Assembly: GCF_032884065.1 (NCBI RefSeq)
Contig: NC_088871.1
Span: 17,914,472-17,978,471 of the forward strand
Origin: Artemia franciscana
Lineage: Eukaryota > Arthropoda > Branchiopoda > Anostraca > Artemiidae
Length of the DNA: 64,000 bases
Reading direction: 5' to 3'
Of the stretch, positions 48,594 to 60,951 are shown in pieces. The notes under the pieces are model-generated. The model worked only from the letters and a program-made list of their open reading frames with translations, had not been told where the DNA came from and did not search any database. The first letter of the stretch is position 1. Each line of letters begins with the position of its first letter. A program made the translations under genes and the position numbers.

Positions 48594-51500
48594 CTAAAAA
48601 AGGAAAAAAGGATCAAATAGATACACTAAATATAAAAAGTAATGTTTATTACTTAATTGCTGCATGCCAAGAGAGATGCTTTAACAGTTTGAGTTGCCAC
48701 TCAAAAGCACCAGATAGGTGCGATAAGAAATAATGTTTCAATGTCATTAATTTCAGCAAGGATAAGTTTATGTTAACTTCAAATTTTAGAGCAAGTTCTT
48801 TGCCACACGGACAAGGGAGAAGTATTAGGTTCTGGTTGACTTAAAGATGGCCATGTTATGTCAGGGGGGGGGGTTGAATTTAAAAAACTTAATTGTAATT
48901 TAAAAGAGCAAAAACATTTTAGAGAAGAGGCAATCAAAGATGAAGTCCATTCGGCATACCGGGAAATTCGGCATACCGAGTATGCCGAATACCGAACCGG
49001 GCATACCGGTATGCCGAATACATTCGGCATACCGGAAATGAAAATTCTTTACCGGAAAGGAAATTCTTTAGGAAACCAAGAAAGTCAAAACAAAACAAAA
49101 ACGTTGTTTCCAAATTGGCACGAAAATTCGGAATTTCGAATTTTTAAGGCAGAACTAGATTTTCGTCAGCGCTGCAATTTTAAACCGTGGAAATCAATGA
49201 GCAAAACTAAATAATTAAATCTGATGAGGTTTTTTGTTGCTGATTTTCCACTCACGTTTGTTTTTCTTATATATTTCGCCCATTGTTACCAAAACTGCAC
49301 AACTGCACATAAAAGTCTTCTTCAAAAAAAGAAATGAACTACCCAATTTTATTATTAAATAAACACGGCTGTACAAGTTTTATCCTCACCAATTCAAACG
49401 ATTATATTTTACTTTCACCGTCATTAGTACTTGGATTTTTTTTTTTACATAGTTTATTCACCATTCATTTATGTCTTGTGTACCTTAATTTTTTGCTCTG
49501 TGATGTGTGTTCTTTGCTTTTGTTACCTTCCATCGAATATAATTTCTCATACGAAAAAATAGTATCTTTCTAAAGCTAAAAATTCATTAGCAAAATCAAA
49601 GGGCAATGGCCACAAAGTTTTTTTTTTTAACAAATGTTTAATATTATTAAACGCCATTTACCAGATCATATATACTAATAATATGAAAAAAAACTTCGTT
49701 TTCTTAAAGAGTTAAAGAGGCTGCGTCCCAAAGTCGAACCTTAAAACGTACAGGAATTAGAAGAGGCAGTTGGGGGGCTGCCGCCCCCCAAACCCCCCGC
49801 TCTTAAAGACTCTTTTGTACAGGTTTTTTTAGTGGGGGGACTTCAATGTTACTAATTACTAGTTTCGGCGCAATGGTTCTCCTGTCCTCTTGTGTTTAAC
49901 ATTTTTCGAAGTTATTCCATTATTCATTCATTTCAATTTTTTGTTAATTAAAAGAGGGCCTTTTCGAAGCCAAGAGCGGGGGGTTAGCAAAAAAACAAAA
50001 AACCTGTACAAAAGAGTCTTTAAAAGCGGGAGGTTTGGGGGGCGGCAGCCCCCCAACTGCCTCTTCTAATTCCTGTACGTTTTAAGGTTCGACTTTGGGA
50101 CGCAGCCTCTTTAACTCTTTAAGAAAACGAAGTTTTTTTCATATTATTTCTGTACGTTTTTCTACAATCCATGGTGGATGCAATTTTTAGACTATTAGGA
50201 CTATAAGAAGACTATTAGGAGAGGCAAACCCCCCGCTTTTAAAGACTCTTTTGTACAGGTTTAATTTTTTTTCATATTAATTCTGTACGTTTTTCTACAA
50301 TCCATGGTGGATGTAATTTAATAATTCCTGTACTCCTCGTACAGGAATTAGGAGAGGAAGTTGGGTGGCTGCCACCTCCCCCCCCCCGCTTTTAAATCAT
50401 TGTATAAAATAGAAAAAAAATAGATAGAATGACCGAAATGTTTCTTTTGCTCATAAGAAGCTAATATTCTGTTATCTCTCAAATGATAAGCTGTCCAGGT
50501 GTTATCAAAATTATACACTTTTATTTTGATGCTGTGAAAAAAACGCCCGTAAGGGAATTGAACCCTTGACCCGAGGATTAAAAGTCCCACGCTCTACCGA
50601 CTGAGCTAATCACTTGCATGTGTGTAAATATAACTTCTAAATAACTTTTAAAAATTTCAAATTAACATGGGCTCTTATGGAGAAATGCGTTAATTAAGTA
50701 GCTAATGCGTGGTTTCTGAAAAACAGGGAAGGAGTTATCGGATCGAGCTGAAATTTCGCGGATCAGCTCCTGGGCCGTAGGGGACCTTAACTTGTGAATT
50801 TCAGCCCGATCGGACAACGTTAAAAGGGGGGTGGGGTTGGGGGGTCGAAACTTTCGGGGGGTTAAGATTTTCCTACGAAACTTTCCAGGAAAATTACTCG
50901 GAGAATTCCGCGTCAAATGAGTCTTTGTACACCCAGATCCGATGTCGGCTGTGACCTGTAGGCGTCTAGAAAAAAAAGAAAATGAACATTAAGTGGCTAT
51001 GCGTGGTTTCTGGAAAACAGGGAAGGAGTAATCGGATCGAGCTGAAATTTCGCGGATAAGCTCCTGGGCCCTAGGGGACCTTAACTTGTGAATTTCAGCC
51101 CGATCGGACAACGTTAAAGGGGGGCTGGGGTTGACGGGTCGAAACTTTCGGCCAGATTTTCCCCATGAAGGAAAAGTTGGAGGGGGATGAAATTTGGCAG
51201 GTTTCTTAGTTGGAGCTCGGGCTACGAAATGCATCCCTCCCCATCCCTCTGCGACCACTGGAACCGAAGATCGCTTAACATTGTCGTGGTTCGCCTCTTT
51301 ATAGAGGCACGAGTGTGCCTCCTTGAAATCTATGTTTTCTAAAATATCCCAAGCCAACGGAATTTTAACGCGAGGAAGCAGTTAGTGGTTACTAAATAAC
51401 AGTCTAGATTCCTTTATCTAGGCTATTATTTTGAACAAAACTGACAGAATAATAGTAGTAATAATTTATTTTTTAATGCCACAATCGGTGACACACCGAA

Positions 51501-54500
51501 AACGTCGCTTGCGAGTTTGAGCTACTAACAGCTTTTGTTTCAAGGTAAACCCTACAATTTATTTTAGAAGAAAAAGAAAATCCCAAAAGTCAAAGAATAC
51601 AAGTTATTCAAATGAAGTAAATGAGGAAGTGGATGTTTTTGTACTTAGCTATCCGTACAAACAATGCAGTTTTCCATCAATAGAATACAAGTAATTCAGA
51701 ATTTCCAGCATTGATTTCTAGGTACAATAGAAAAGAGAATTAGAAAAATAAAGCTACCTGTTCAAGATGGAACGCTTGGCGTTCCTGAAGCAGTTGCTGC
51801 CTTTGGTGTTCCAAAGCTTCTCTCTCTCGGTCCATTATTGTTTCAAGTTCTTCGAAATGACGAAGTTTTATTTCCAGTTTCTTCATCTAAAAATACGAAA
51901 TAAACTTGATGTAAGTGCTATTCCGTAAAAAAAAAAAAATACTGTTCAAGACAAATAAATAAATAAAGAAACTCGAACTCTAAATTTTGGAGTAATTTCG
52001 TTTTTATTTTTTTTTGAACAAGAGCTTTAGATTGCAAAACTCACAGCTTTGCCTCATTAATTGGAAAAAAGCGTGTTATAAGTATTGTTATTCTTTAAAG
52101 TTTAACACTTGTTCTTCTTTAAAAGTTTAAAACATAATCTTGATTAAGAATAGTTGAAACAAAAATTGCTAATTTTCTACCGTGTGCTTTTTTGAAGTGA
52201 TGATATTTTTATTTTGAAGGTTTATTTTGGCATTTTTGGGAGTTAGTTAAGAACTAGGATTCTGATAAAACTATTAAGATTGTCCCGTCAATCCGGAAAT
52301 ATGCTTTGCATAAATTTGTGTCTAGTGTTTTCATTTTTGGGTTTATTAAACCTTGTTGTTTGAACAAAAGTTTTTTTTTTTTTTTTACAGTCTTTAAGAC
52401 AGAACAAAGGGATGAAAGAAGGATCAAACGATATTTTAATTAAAAACAGTTTAAGCAAAAATTTGCTCTTTTCTTATCTTCTGCTCTATTTTTTTTAGAT
52501 AAAAAAAAGAAGAAAAAAAGAAGTTATTAAACAAAAACTGGGGTAGGTGATGGAACAAAACTGACTGCACACTTAACTTAAGCATGATAAGTTGCACACA
52601 TGATAATTTCCAAAGAACTTTAAAACCTGACTCCCCATTTTTTTTGGAAATTTATTTAGGCCAATAGAATCTTTAGGCTACAGCCATTTTGTAATTAAAA
52701 ACTTCGAATTGATTTGTTGACACTCAAAGTTTACTTTTCTAATATTTTCCCAGGAAAAAATATTTGAGCATTCCTTAAAGCGGGTAGTAGCTTCGACTGG
52801 TAAAATTCCAATATACAAGACACCAATTTTCGCCCTAAGTACTTCAACTACAAGGAGGAGGAATATATTTGGGGAAAGACGTCTAAATCCTCTTACAAAA
52901 AAAAAAAAATTCATTACAAAAAAAGTTGTACTTTCGACATTCGTAATAAAAAAGAGCTTAATTGCAATAACTTAACATTGGGTCACACTACTGCTCAAAA
53001 GTTTTTGTTTTATGAGTCGACGTTGCTAATCAGGTTTGTAATAAACGCAAGTCCGTTCACATTATCGAACAAGGGCACACGGAAAAACCGTACGATCTAA
53101 TTAGGGATTCTTAGCGATTTACTTTTCTTAGTATACTTGTTTGCAAAGGATGGATAAAATTAGTTTCTCATTTAATTTGATTTCCGTTGCCCTTTCAGCT
53201 GCATAGAATTATTTGCACGCACTTAATACGTGTCAATGGCACAGAAAGATGTGCACTTGAGGTAGAAATTTTTCAAATACCGAAAAAAACCATTTTTGAG
53301 TGAAAACACATCAGTGTTACCAAAAGCACTTCTGCACACAGGAGGAGAGATAACACCCCCCCCCCACCACAAAAAAGAACAAAAAATACTGGCCTGAAAC
53401 TTTTTTTATATTTTCAAGAACACACCTTAGAGTTACCAAGAAGAAACCTACCATCACGTTTCCTTATGATTGGTTTATAACTGGTATATTGGTTTTCTAC
53501 CAAATTTAATACCACGTGGCTCATTAAAGATGAAAAAGGCAAACAATATTTAAAATTACCCATTTTTAGTTTAAATCAGTCTTTCTGAACATTCTTACAT
53601 CTAACTTAGCCATACGATTTTTAAGAAAGCCTACCTGAGTTTCAACAAGAAGAGCAACCAGAGACTTGATTTTCCTTTCCTCAGCAGCAGCCAAGTGCTT
53701 CGCTTTGACAGCAGCAGAAGACAAAGCCGCAGCAGCAGCAGCTTGAATGGCACCCTCTGCAGCAAGCGAGGACTTCTTGATCTTATCAGGAGGTTGACCA
53801 ACAGCTGGAGAGCTTTCTACTTTCTCATCTTCAACGGGTTTTGCCTACCAATGAAAAAGTAATAATAAAGATCATAGCGATTAAATCACTAATCTATCAA
53901 TGAAAATAAAATTGATACTACAATTTATTATACAGCTGCCATACGTTAGGTAATACTTTTTTTCTTAATTTACTAACAAAACAATGAATCAATACTATGC
54001 TAGTAAAGTATACAAATGACAAAGGCAGATGGAAAGACAGGACAGAGTGTAACAAGAAATTTCGCACATTTGGGCATGGTTTAGAGAGGGATCGAACCAG
54101 CTTCAACAGCTAATGGACCTCAAGTAATATCATAAAAGTACATTCTTGCAATATTCAAACAATTCTCGAAGGTTGGGATCGAACGATTAACCAATCTACT
54201 AAAGAATTAGTTTACGTGCAAATATCCTCATAAAGAGGATTTACCCGTATAAGCCATCTTAGATGCTGGTATTGTCGTACCAAAATTATTGTTGTAGTTC
54301 CAAAGAGTTCTTTTAGGGGTATTTGATAAATGAGGAAGGCTAAAGATTTGAAAAATTTTCTTAAAGTCTAGCNNNNNNNNNNNNNNNNNNNNNNNNNNNN
54401 NNNNNNNNNNNNNNNNNNNNNNNNNNNNNNNNNNNNNNNNNNNNNNNNNNNNNNNNNNNNNNNNNNNNNNNNCAATTTCAACGATTGCAGCCAATATAAT

Positions 54501-57500
54501 TTTTTTTTAGAATATTCTGATCGACCAGTTCCATCTTATATAAAAAATTTGAACTTCAAATTTCTGAGTTCAGCAGTTCCCTATTGAAAAATATATTCTA
54601 TCATTTAGATGTTCCTGGGCCTTAATCGATTCCAGAAACTCTTCACTGATGAACTCATTATAATTCATTTTCTTTCTGTACAGCAAAGGATTTATAACGA
54701 AGCTATAATGAGTTGAAATTCAGCAGATTACTTTTAAAGAACGTATTTTGTCATTTAGATACTCCCGGACCCTCATAAGCTCTAAAAACTTTGCCCAATA
54801 CTTGATTGATTTTTATTCTATTTGAAAATGTTGTTTTTTTTCGGCTCCTTCTTAATCTATCAGTTTTTCAACCACGTAGCTAAGGATTGATAATGGAAGA
54901 GTGTGAGTACTTCCAACTTTGCGATACGAACAAAAACTGATTACCATATAGAGTGAATTGTCTGATCCATATGCCAGTTTCAAATAAAAGAAATAACGCC
55001 AAAATTCTTCCTATACTGTATTTTTGTCATACATAGAGGCAGAATAAGTTGTAGAAAAATTTCCGTTTTTAGTTTGGTTGGAAGCAATCTTCAGAATTGT
55101 CAGGTTCATAGGTTGTCTTCAGGTTATCAGAATTGTCAATGCCATAGACTTAACGAACTTCAAATAAACCAAACTTAAGCTATGACTCAATCCACTTTGA
55201 GATACTAGCCAAATCTTGATTGTGAATCCGTTTAAGATTATTTGTTTCGAAAATTAGCACTAACTGAATCACTAACTGTAATACGAATTCCCGTTGCGAA
55301 CAAGCCTTTACCATTAGTGCACGTAAGGTTATAGCAGCGATCATCAAAACGAAGCTTCTAAGCCTTTTGGCTACTAATTTCAATAAAATCTTGCAAGAAA
55401 TCAAGAAAATGAATAAATGTTAACAATAGTAATTGGCTCGATGAAGTTTAAATACATTTCTAGTACAACTCGTGTACATTGATTAGAAAGCCTAACCAAT
55501 TTTTTTTTAGTAACTACCTTTTGGTGTAACGACAAATTACATTTTTCAGGGTGGATTTTTTGGCGTTTAATCCGTAATACTAAAATTTCCTTTTACAAAA
55601 CTGAAAAATCAAGAATAAATTCAATTTAAATTGTGTAATCCAGCAAAACATTTAGCCAAAAAAAGAAAACTTGCTGATGCAATTAAAAATGTATTTCTCT
55701 CCTCTTGAAGCAAGAACATTGATAATACTAAGACAAAATGTGTCTGTGTCCATTTTATACTGAGAAGCTGATTGCAGCAGCTCTAGGCTTGACAAAGAGT
55801 CAGAATAAACTATAATAATTTGTAAATTGGAAATCAAGGGTTGATTATTCATAGGGTGCTCTAATATCATGATTATGGCTCTACAGACATTATAGACACA
55901 TTAACACACATTCTTTCATCCATTATAACATTAAGGTTTGGAAGAAAAGCTCCACTTGCCACCTTCTCATTCATTTTTGGAATCATCAAAACAAATTGGG
56001 AAATTGGTTTTATATGTAACCGTATTAAATACAGTAATTTTTTTCTGGATGAAAGTAATGGGGGAAAGTTCTTTAGTCTACTTTGAGAAATTAATGTTTA
56101 TTATGGGGATTAGGCGGAAAGTAGGTGCAATAGACTTTGCTGACAGTGGGAGTTTCTTCTGGGTATTGGCAAATTCATTCGCAATGCCTCTATACATGGA
56201 AGGGTTTCTTAGCCAGCTATGAAGGGTATGTGAGCTATTAGCTTCAAGTTTTGTCAGATAATGTACTAAAAGAAACCTTCGTCTTTCATATATTGTTGAT
56301 AATCCACTCTCAGTAAGCATAAACTTAATGTTTGTTCGTTTCCTAAGATCAAATGTGAGCCAGATTATATCATTTTGCATTGTTTAAATTTTTTCCAACT
56401 GGGTCTGCAGAAGCACCATAAATAATAAGCACATAATTAATATGGGTCTTATATGTGATTTACAAAATCTGAGTTTAAAATTAAAAGTTTTCTCATTACA
56501 ACTCCAGGGTGCGGGTAGAATTCTTTTTCTTATTCTGATTTTTCTATAGCATTTTTTTTATTGTATTTGTGATGTGAAGGTGGAAATTAAGTTTTATATA
56601 TACAGCAAACGCTATATGGTATTGGTTATCTCGTTCTTCCTATGAAAAAACACTTGACTTTCCTCTCTTACCGATTTCACGGTCTCTGAGGCTTGGACCT
56701 AGGATTCTGCAATGAATTCTTAGCCAATCAGATTAATTTAGCATTAACATTACTTAGCCAGAATATTCCACAACATGGCTATACTCTTGACTAAAAGTGT
56801 GAGTTCAATCACAGACGATAGACATTACTGACAGAGCCTGACAGAGAATTGGACAGAGCCAATAAACATTACTGTTGATCTTTTTGTCAGGCTACCCTCT
56901 CCCCCAAAAAAAAACCACGACAAAAACAACAACAAACAAACCGTGAAGATGACTGGTTTTCCTTTCCGTGTTTACATTCATACAACCTGTCATAATCATT
57001 ATATTTTGTGATACGCACAAATCTGATTTCAAATGTGATATTGTTATAGTTTAAACCCCTCCAGTGCTGGCCATGGTTTTGTTTGAATTACGCAGGTTGC
57101 GGGAGCAGTGGTGTTCCTTCTTTTCATGTTTAAATTCAAACTTTCACAAGGGTTTTCAAGTTCAAGTTCTTTTAATTTTCACTACTTCACAAAGTAGTGC
57201 CACAACTATAATACAAGATACAAACGGAAAAGAAAAATATTTACAAAGGGGATCTATAAAGTAAGTTATACTCGAAAACTGAAACCCTTAGGAAAATAAT
57301 ACAAATAGAATAAAAGTAATAAAGAAAGAAAAAAATATCAAAAATACTCAAGATAAAAAGAAAATGAGACACCTTGTTCAAATCCCAACTCGTATTCCGA
57401 ATCCAATATTAACCATAATGCAGAAAAACCTCAGAAACGGTGTCCATGACTTCACTCTAATTATTAATTATCAAATAAATATAATTTTATTTGTTTTTAG

Positions 57501-59419
57501 GAAGCAAAATAGAAGAGCGCGAATCCACATATGAATTTCGTAAATGTTAAAAAACCTTATTATTGAGTTTTTTGGGGATAACCCAGATCGTTCAATATGA
57601 ATTCAATAGCAAGGCAAAATTGCCAAATGTCTTCCTAAACTACATCTATTCAATTTGTTGAAGTCAGGAAAATACACAATGGACTGGAAAAACAAGATTA
57701 ACTGGCAATATTTTAAGAATATGAAAAAAGACGCTTAGTCTTTAAACAACAGAATTAGAAAGCAATGCGTTTCACCCTTAAAGAGACATGCACAGTGACG
57801 TCGTTCTGCCGCTTTTTCCGTTGACTATCTTACAGTCAGTATTTACCAACGAAAAGAATAGAAAATTAGAGCCACTGCCTTGAAAAATCACAGGTTTAAC
57901 AGATCATTCACACGGTAATTTACTAGTGCGTAGGATTGTAAAATACAACAACATTTATTTCGTGATTAAATGTAAGAAAAACAAGTTTTTTCAACTGAAA
58001 GTAAGGAGCAACATTAAACCTTAAAACGAATAGAAATTATGATGCATTTGATGGGGTAGCCCCCTTTTTGTTACCTCACTCTTTACCCCAACAGAAAATC
58101 CATCCCCTTCCAAAAAAAATCTTTGTACTTCCCAATAGCCAATACTATATATAAGCAATGGGCAAAGTTCATAACTTGCAGCCTTTCCCCGGGGGCTGTA
58201 GGGGGTCAAGTCATGCTCAAAGACATAGTTATTAGATCTTTCGACCATGCTGAAGAAAATAGCTATCTCAAGATGCTAATCAACTCTGGGAAAAAAACAA
58301 AACAAAAACAAATAAACAAATAAACACGTATCCGTGATCTTGCTCCTGGCAAAAAATTCAAAATTCCACATTTTTGTATACAGGGTCATGAAACCTGTAT
58401 AGTAGGGTTCTCTGTTATTCTGAATCTGATGGTGTGATTTTCATTATGATCACTTTATTTCTTAGGGATGCTTCCCCTTTTTCAAATGTTAGGAACAATT
58501 TTTCAGGCTCGTAACTTTTGATGGGTAACATTAAACTTCATGAATTTTTTATATCTTGAATAGGCATCAAGATTCGATTCTCTTGATATATCTATTATAA
58601 TCAAGACTCTGTTTCTTACAGTTTAGGTTATTATTGAGCCGCATTGCTCCTTACTTACAGTTCGTTACTACAAACTGTTTAATTTTCATCATAGACTACA
58701 ACACTATTTTGAAATAACTGATAACGATAGTTTGAGATACGGTTTAGTCAGTGCATCTGAAAGCGCCATCAAAACAGTGCTATAAGTTTGTTCCAAGAGG
58801 AGACTGTTCTTAATATTTAGAATTTAAAAGTAAAATATGCTCTTCTGTATATTTCTGATAGGGAATAATTTTACAAACTGAAAATATCTTCTAGATTACT
58901 AAATGCTTATACTAGTTTTGATTCTGCGAAGCACATACGTTATTCAAAAGCGTACAGAAATAAGTCAAAAGAGATTTACGTAAATGGCTGTATTTTTTAA
59001 AAACAGAATTCCATCAAATTTTTGAATAAAAATCGTTTTTTTTCACAACTATTGCATTTTTCTATTCGTAGCTCATTGAAAATAAAGCAAAAAAACATTT
59101 AGGTTTTTTTTTTCTAAACATTCTAAAACATTAGAATTTTACGTCAAAAAGCGAAGGTAAGACAAGTACACAAAACCTACTTGTGCCAGAGCAGCATTAG
59201 GGTCAGTGTCACCTTTGGCCAGTAAGGCTTCAACATTTTTCATGTGTGCTTCCATCAGTATTGACGGCACCTCATCCTAAAAATAAATACGAAATTTTGT
59301 CTATTTGCTCTAAAAAAAGAAGGAAGAAATAGAAAGAAATTTAAAATCACGAGCTCCATAGTTTTTTTCGCTCTTACATACAAACTGAAACAAGGTTTAG
59401 ACTTTTTTTTTTCAACTAA

Positions 59420-59489
<70 letters not shown>

Positions 59490-60886
59490 ATAATTGATAA
59501 CTAGCTAAATAAATCATAAGTGATAACTATTGATAGCTAGATAAAAATTTTATTTCTCAAAAACAATCTGAAACAAAGTTAAACATTTCTTTTATTTAAA
59601 CTTAAATTAGCTATCAGTTTGAACATCGAAAAAATATACTTAATGAAATATACACTGATAACTACTTCAAAGATCACACTTAACCAAAAGAAATATGGCA
59701 TGACGGAAGTATGATATATAAACTCGTTTATCAAACAAATAAACATTTATCAGATATTTCATATAGTAAATAAGTTCTTAACAAAAAAACCTACATTTCT
59801 AATTTTTCTATGAGCCACCCAAAAGGAGATTAACTAAATCATAAGCTTGCTCCACACGGACTACAAGACAACCTGGAGTTTTTCTAAAAAAAAAGGGCTG
59901 AACAGTTGCACGTACGAGAGTGACAAATTTACCCTTTTTTTTTCAACCAACTAAGAACAAAAAAATAAATAGCCATGTAGACCAAAAGACAGAAAAGCAC
60001 CAATTACAAAAAATATATAAATTCAAGACGTGGAACGATGGCTGTTTTTTTGCTGTTATCAGAAAGCTTTCTGCTTAGCACAGTAACTTTATTAAAAATA
60101 TCACTTATCTCGGATTTCAATATTATCTTCTGCGGTACCATGGAGGAAGAAAAAAAAGTCACAGTACCAGAAATTTTGAATACATAAAGAAGAAATGCCT
60201 TTGTTCGTAAGAGAGGATAAAACCCAGAAAGGTATGGGACTCAGAGATAGCAAAAGCTAAAAAAAAGTTGTTTAAAGCTTTGCGATTATATGTTTTGTTC
60301 CCTACATTTCTCGAGTAACCAGCGTGGATCTACATTCTGAAATCAGCCGAGAACGAAACGATTGGAAATTCTTATGAGAAACCAGCTGAGGACATAACGA
60401 CCGTAAATTGTTGGTAATATTCATATCCAATCACTTAAATGACGTAACAGAGGATAAAGCAATTTAAACGCTTGAGGCAAGGAAATAACGCTAGAACTAA
60501 AGGCAAAATGTTCCAGTGAACATAAGCAAAATCCAAAGTGAACTCCCTCTTTGGTGTAGGTTTCTTTACGTTAATTATAAATCCTCTCCTCCATGTTTTT
60601 TTTTGTATTAAATTAAACAAAAATCAATCATTTTCTGCTGGTTTTTCCCACTGCTTCAATTATCTTTTTGGTTGTTATCCAAGATAGATAGTTTCAGATA
60701 ATTACATAGATATTACAGTTAAACTTACCTTGATTTTAGCAAACTCTTCCATAGCAGCTTTGGCAGCAGCAGAAGCAACCCTTGGATCTACGACAGAGGC
60801 TAGGAAGGCGACAGTTGACATTATCGGATTTCCGCTTTGACTAAAAGGAATTGGCTGAAGACCAAGTGGACCACTGATCCCTCCAC
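48420..60886 (-). CDS. mor: SWI/SNF core subunit SMARCC/Moira, C-terminal exons (partial)
   Basis: Five exons on the minus strand (60886-60729, 59276-59181, 53844-53635, 51886-51758, 48593-48420) give about 254 C-terminal residues. The blocks match the SMARCC family in order: [12 protein letters not shown] and [18 protein letters not shown]; a DEVPS...HMKNVE segment; an Ala-rich helix with [20 protein letters not shown]; then [16 protein letters not shown] and a Gln/Pro-rich tail. The family forms the dimeric scaffold of the BAP/BAF chromatin remodelling complex; the helical part corresponds to its leucine-zipper/coiled-coil dimer region. All internal junctions are phase 0. The SWIRM and SANT domains are not seen and should lie past the right edge. 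The final tail is only 57 residues, much shorter than in mammalian SMARCC1. The acidic linker before the Ala-rich helix is also short, and the 100-N gap lies in that intron, so an exon could be missing. Confidence 0.92.
48949..49036. repeat. Cluster of inverted CGGCATACCG motifs
   Basis: TTCGGCATACC and its complement occur six times in 88 bp with alternating orientation. Examples: TTCGGCATA/TATGCCGAA around CCGAG at about 48967, and GCATACC/GGTATGC near 49000. It can fold in several ways. Confidence 0.8.
49677..50148. mobile_element. Young fold-back element (153-bp arms)
   Basis: 49677-49830 and 49996-50148 are inverted copies differing at about three places (one A indel, two C/T changes), with a 165-bp loop. 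The arms include GAGGCTGCGTCCCAAAGTCG and GGGGGGCTGCCGCCCCCC, itself a small palindrome. No coding capacity. It lies in the last Moira intron. Confidence 0.85.
50149..50400. repeat. Partial copies of the neighbouring fold-back family
   Basis: TTCTACAATCCATGGTGGAT occurs twice (about 50160 and 50292). Between and after them are fragments of the arm: AAAGACTCTTTTGTACAGGT and CGTACAGGAATTAGGAGAGG. This looks like an older, rearranged copy next to the young one. Confidence 0.6.
50544..50615 (-). pseudogene. tRNA-Lys(TTT)-like sequence
   Basis: In minus orientation: D arm GCTCAGTCGGTAGAGC, anticodon loop CTTTTAA (anticodon TTT), a T arm with AAGGG/CCCTT around TTCAATT, then ACGGGCG and seven T as a pol III terminator. 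The first seven bases (AAGTGAT) do not pair with the 3' acceptor strand ACGGGCG, and the anticodon stem has one mispair and one wobble. So it is most likely a pseudogene or a SINE head rather than a working tRNA. Confidence 0.7.
50705..51150. repeat. Direct repeat, two 152-bp copies 294 bp apart
   Basis: 50705-50856 and 50999-51150 share ATGCGTGGTTTCTG, GATCGAGCTGAAATTTCGCG and CAGCCCGATCGGACAACGTT with only a few differences. A hairpin follows at 51304-51321 (GAGGCAC and GTGCCTC around GAGT). It is GC-richer than the flanks. Likely part of a further tandem-repeat element with a terminal hairpin. Confidence 0.7.
51758..51886 (-). CDS. mor: Moira exon: leucine-rich coiled coil
   Basis: It has 43 codons: [20 protein letters not shown], then [20 protein letters not shown] and LEQ. 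This is the SMARCC dimerisation helix and follows in phase 0 from the ETQ of the previous exon, as in the family. Confidence 0.94.
51890..53630. other. Moira intron without recognised elements
   Basis: AT-rich with T runs; nothing supportable. Confidence 0.5.
53635..53844 (-). CDS. mor: Moira exon: Ala-rich helix
   Basis: It has 70 codons. A short acidic lead ([12 protein letters not shown]) is followed by an Ala-rich helix ([20 protein letters not shown]) and [16 protein letters not shown], close to identical with vertebrate SMARCC in the last part. The acceptor is TTGGTAG| and the donor ACTCAG|GTAGGC. Confidence 0.93.
54373..54472. other. Assembly gap (100 N)
   Basis: Exactly 100 N, the usual placeholder for a gap of unknown size. 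It lies inside a Moira intron, between the exons at 53844 and 59181. Confidence 0.99.
55150..55404 (-). mobile_element. Possible LINE reverse transcriptase scrap
   Basis: [20 protein letters not shown] resembles the L-x-x-DL-x-x-I-x-x-W segment that follows the YADD motif of LINE reverse transcriptases, and [12 protein letters not shown] in another frame fits the next block. No catalytic motif remains. It is downstream of the RNase H remnant in the same orientation, so it is a separate piece. Confidence 0.3.
55652..56380 (-). mobile_element. LINE fragment with RNase H domain (I/Jockey type)
   Basis: In minus orientation 56380-56078 encodes [20 protein letters not shown] and SSHTLHSWL, as found between reverse transcriptase and RNase H in I-like LINEs. 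Next come FDDSKNE and [13 protein letters not shown] in two frames (RNase H start), then [20 protein letters not shown] (55800 region, the DSLSSL motif). Frameshifts and stops break it; the catalytic Asp of DGS is read as FDDS. It lies in a Moira intron. Confidence 0.55.
56400..57960. other. Moira intron without recognised elements
   Basis: A-rich; no exon, element end or repeat seen. Confidence 0.5.
57969..58678 (+). mobile_element. Dominant hairpin-ended repeat family, shortened copy
   Basis: It starts with CAAGTTTTTTCAACTGAAAG and GTAAGGAGCAACATTAAACC but lacks the right fold-back arm. It ends with TATTGAGCCGCATTGCTCC and a stem-loop at 58657-58678 (arms ACAGTTCGT and ACAAACTGT, one mispair). 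It lies in a Moira intron, in antisense to the gene. Confidence 0.65.
59181..59276 (-). CDS. mor: Moira exon after the VVDPRV block
   Basis: It has 32 codons, begins [20 protein letters not shown] and ends TDPNAALAQ. The acceptor is TTTTTAG| and the donor CAA|GTAGGT, phase 0 at both ends. It matches the EEVP...EAHVKKV stretch that follows directly in SMARCC. Confidence 0.85.
59424..59488. repeat. (AT)n microsatellite
   Basis: About 65 bp of AT, 150 bp into the Moira intron upstream of the exon at 59276. Confidence 0.97.
60729..60886 (-). CDS. mor: Moira exon with [12 protein letters not shown] motif
   Basis: The donor is ATCAAG|GTAAGT and the acceptor a T-rich TTTTTTCTACGAG|. It encodes [20 protein letters not shown], then [20 protein letters not shown] and [10 protein letters not shown]. 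This is one of the most conserved stretches of SMARCC proteins, lying just C-terminal to the SANT domain. An alternative AG six bases downstream keeps the same phase. Confidence 0.92.
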
Positions 60887-60951
60887 CTCGTAGAAAAAAG
60901 AATACATATTTATATACTATAAAATTAATGTGCGTAAACATGTCGCTTCAT

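Noticed and set aside
49220-49260. CTGATGAG as a hammerhead ribozyme core
   Set aside because: No CGAAA partner and no flanking stems were found here or at 54651 (CTGATGAA).
55938-56222. Plus-strand frame with a hydrophobic stretch
   Set aside because: It is antisense to the RNase H-bearing LINE remnant and has no motif of its own.
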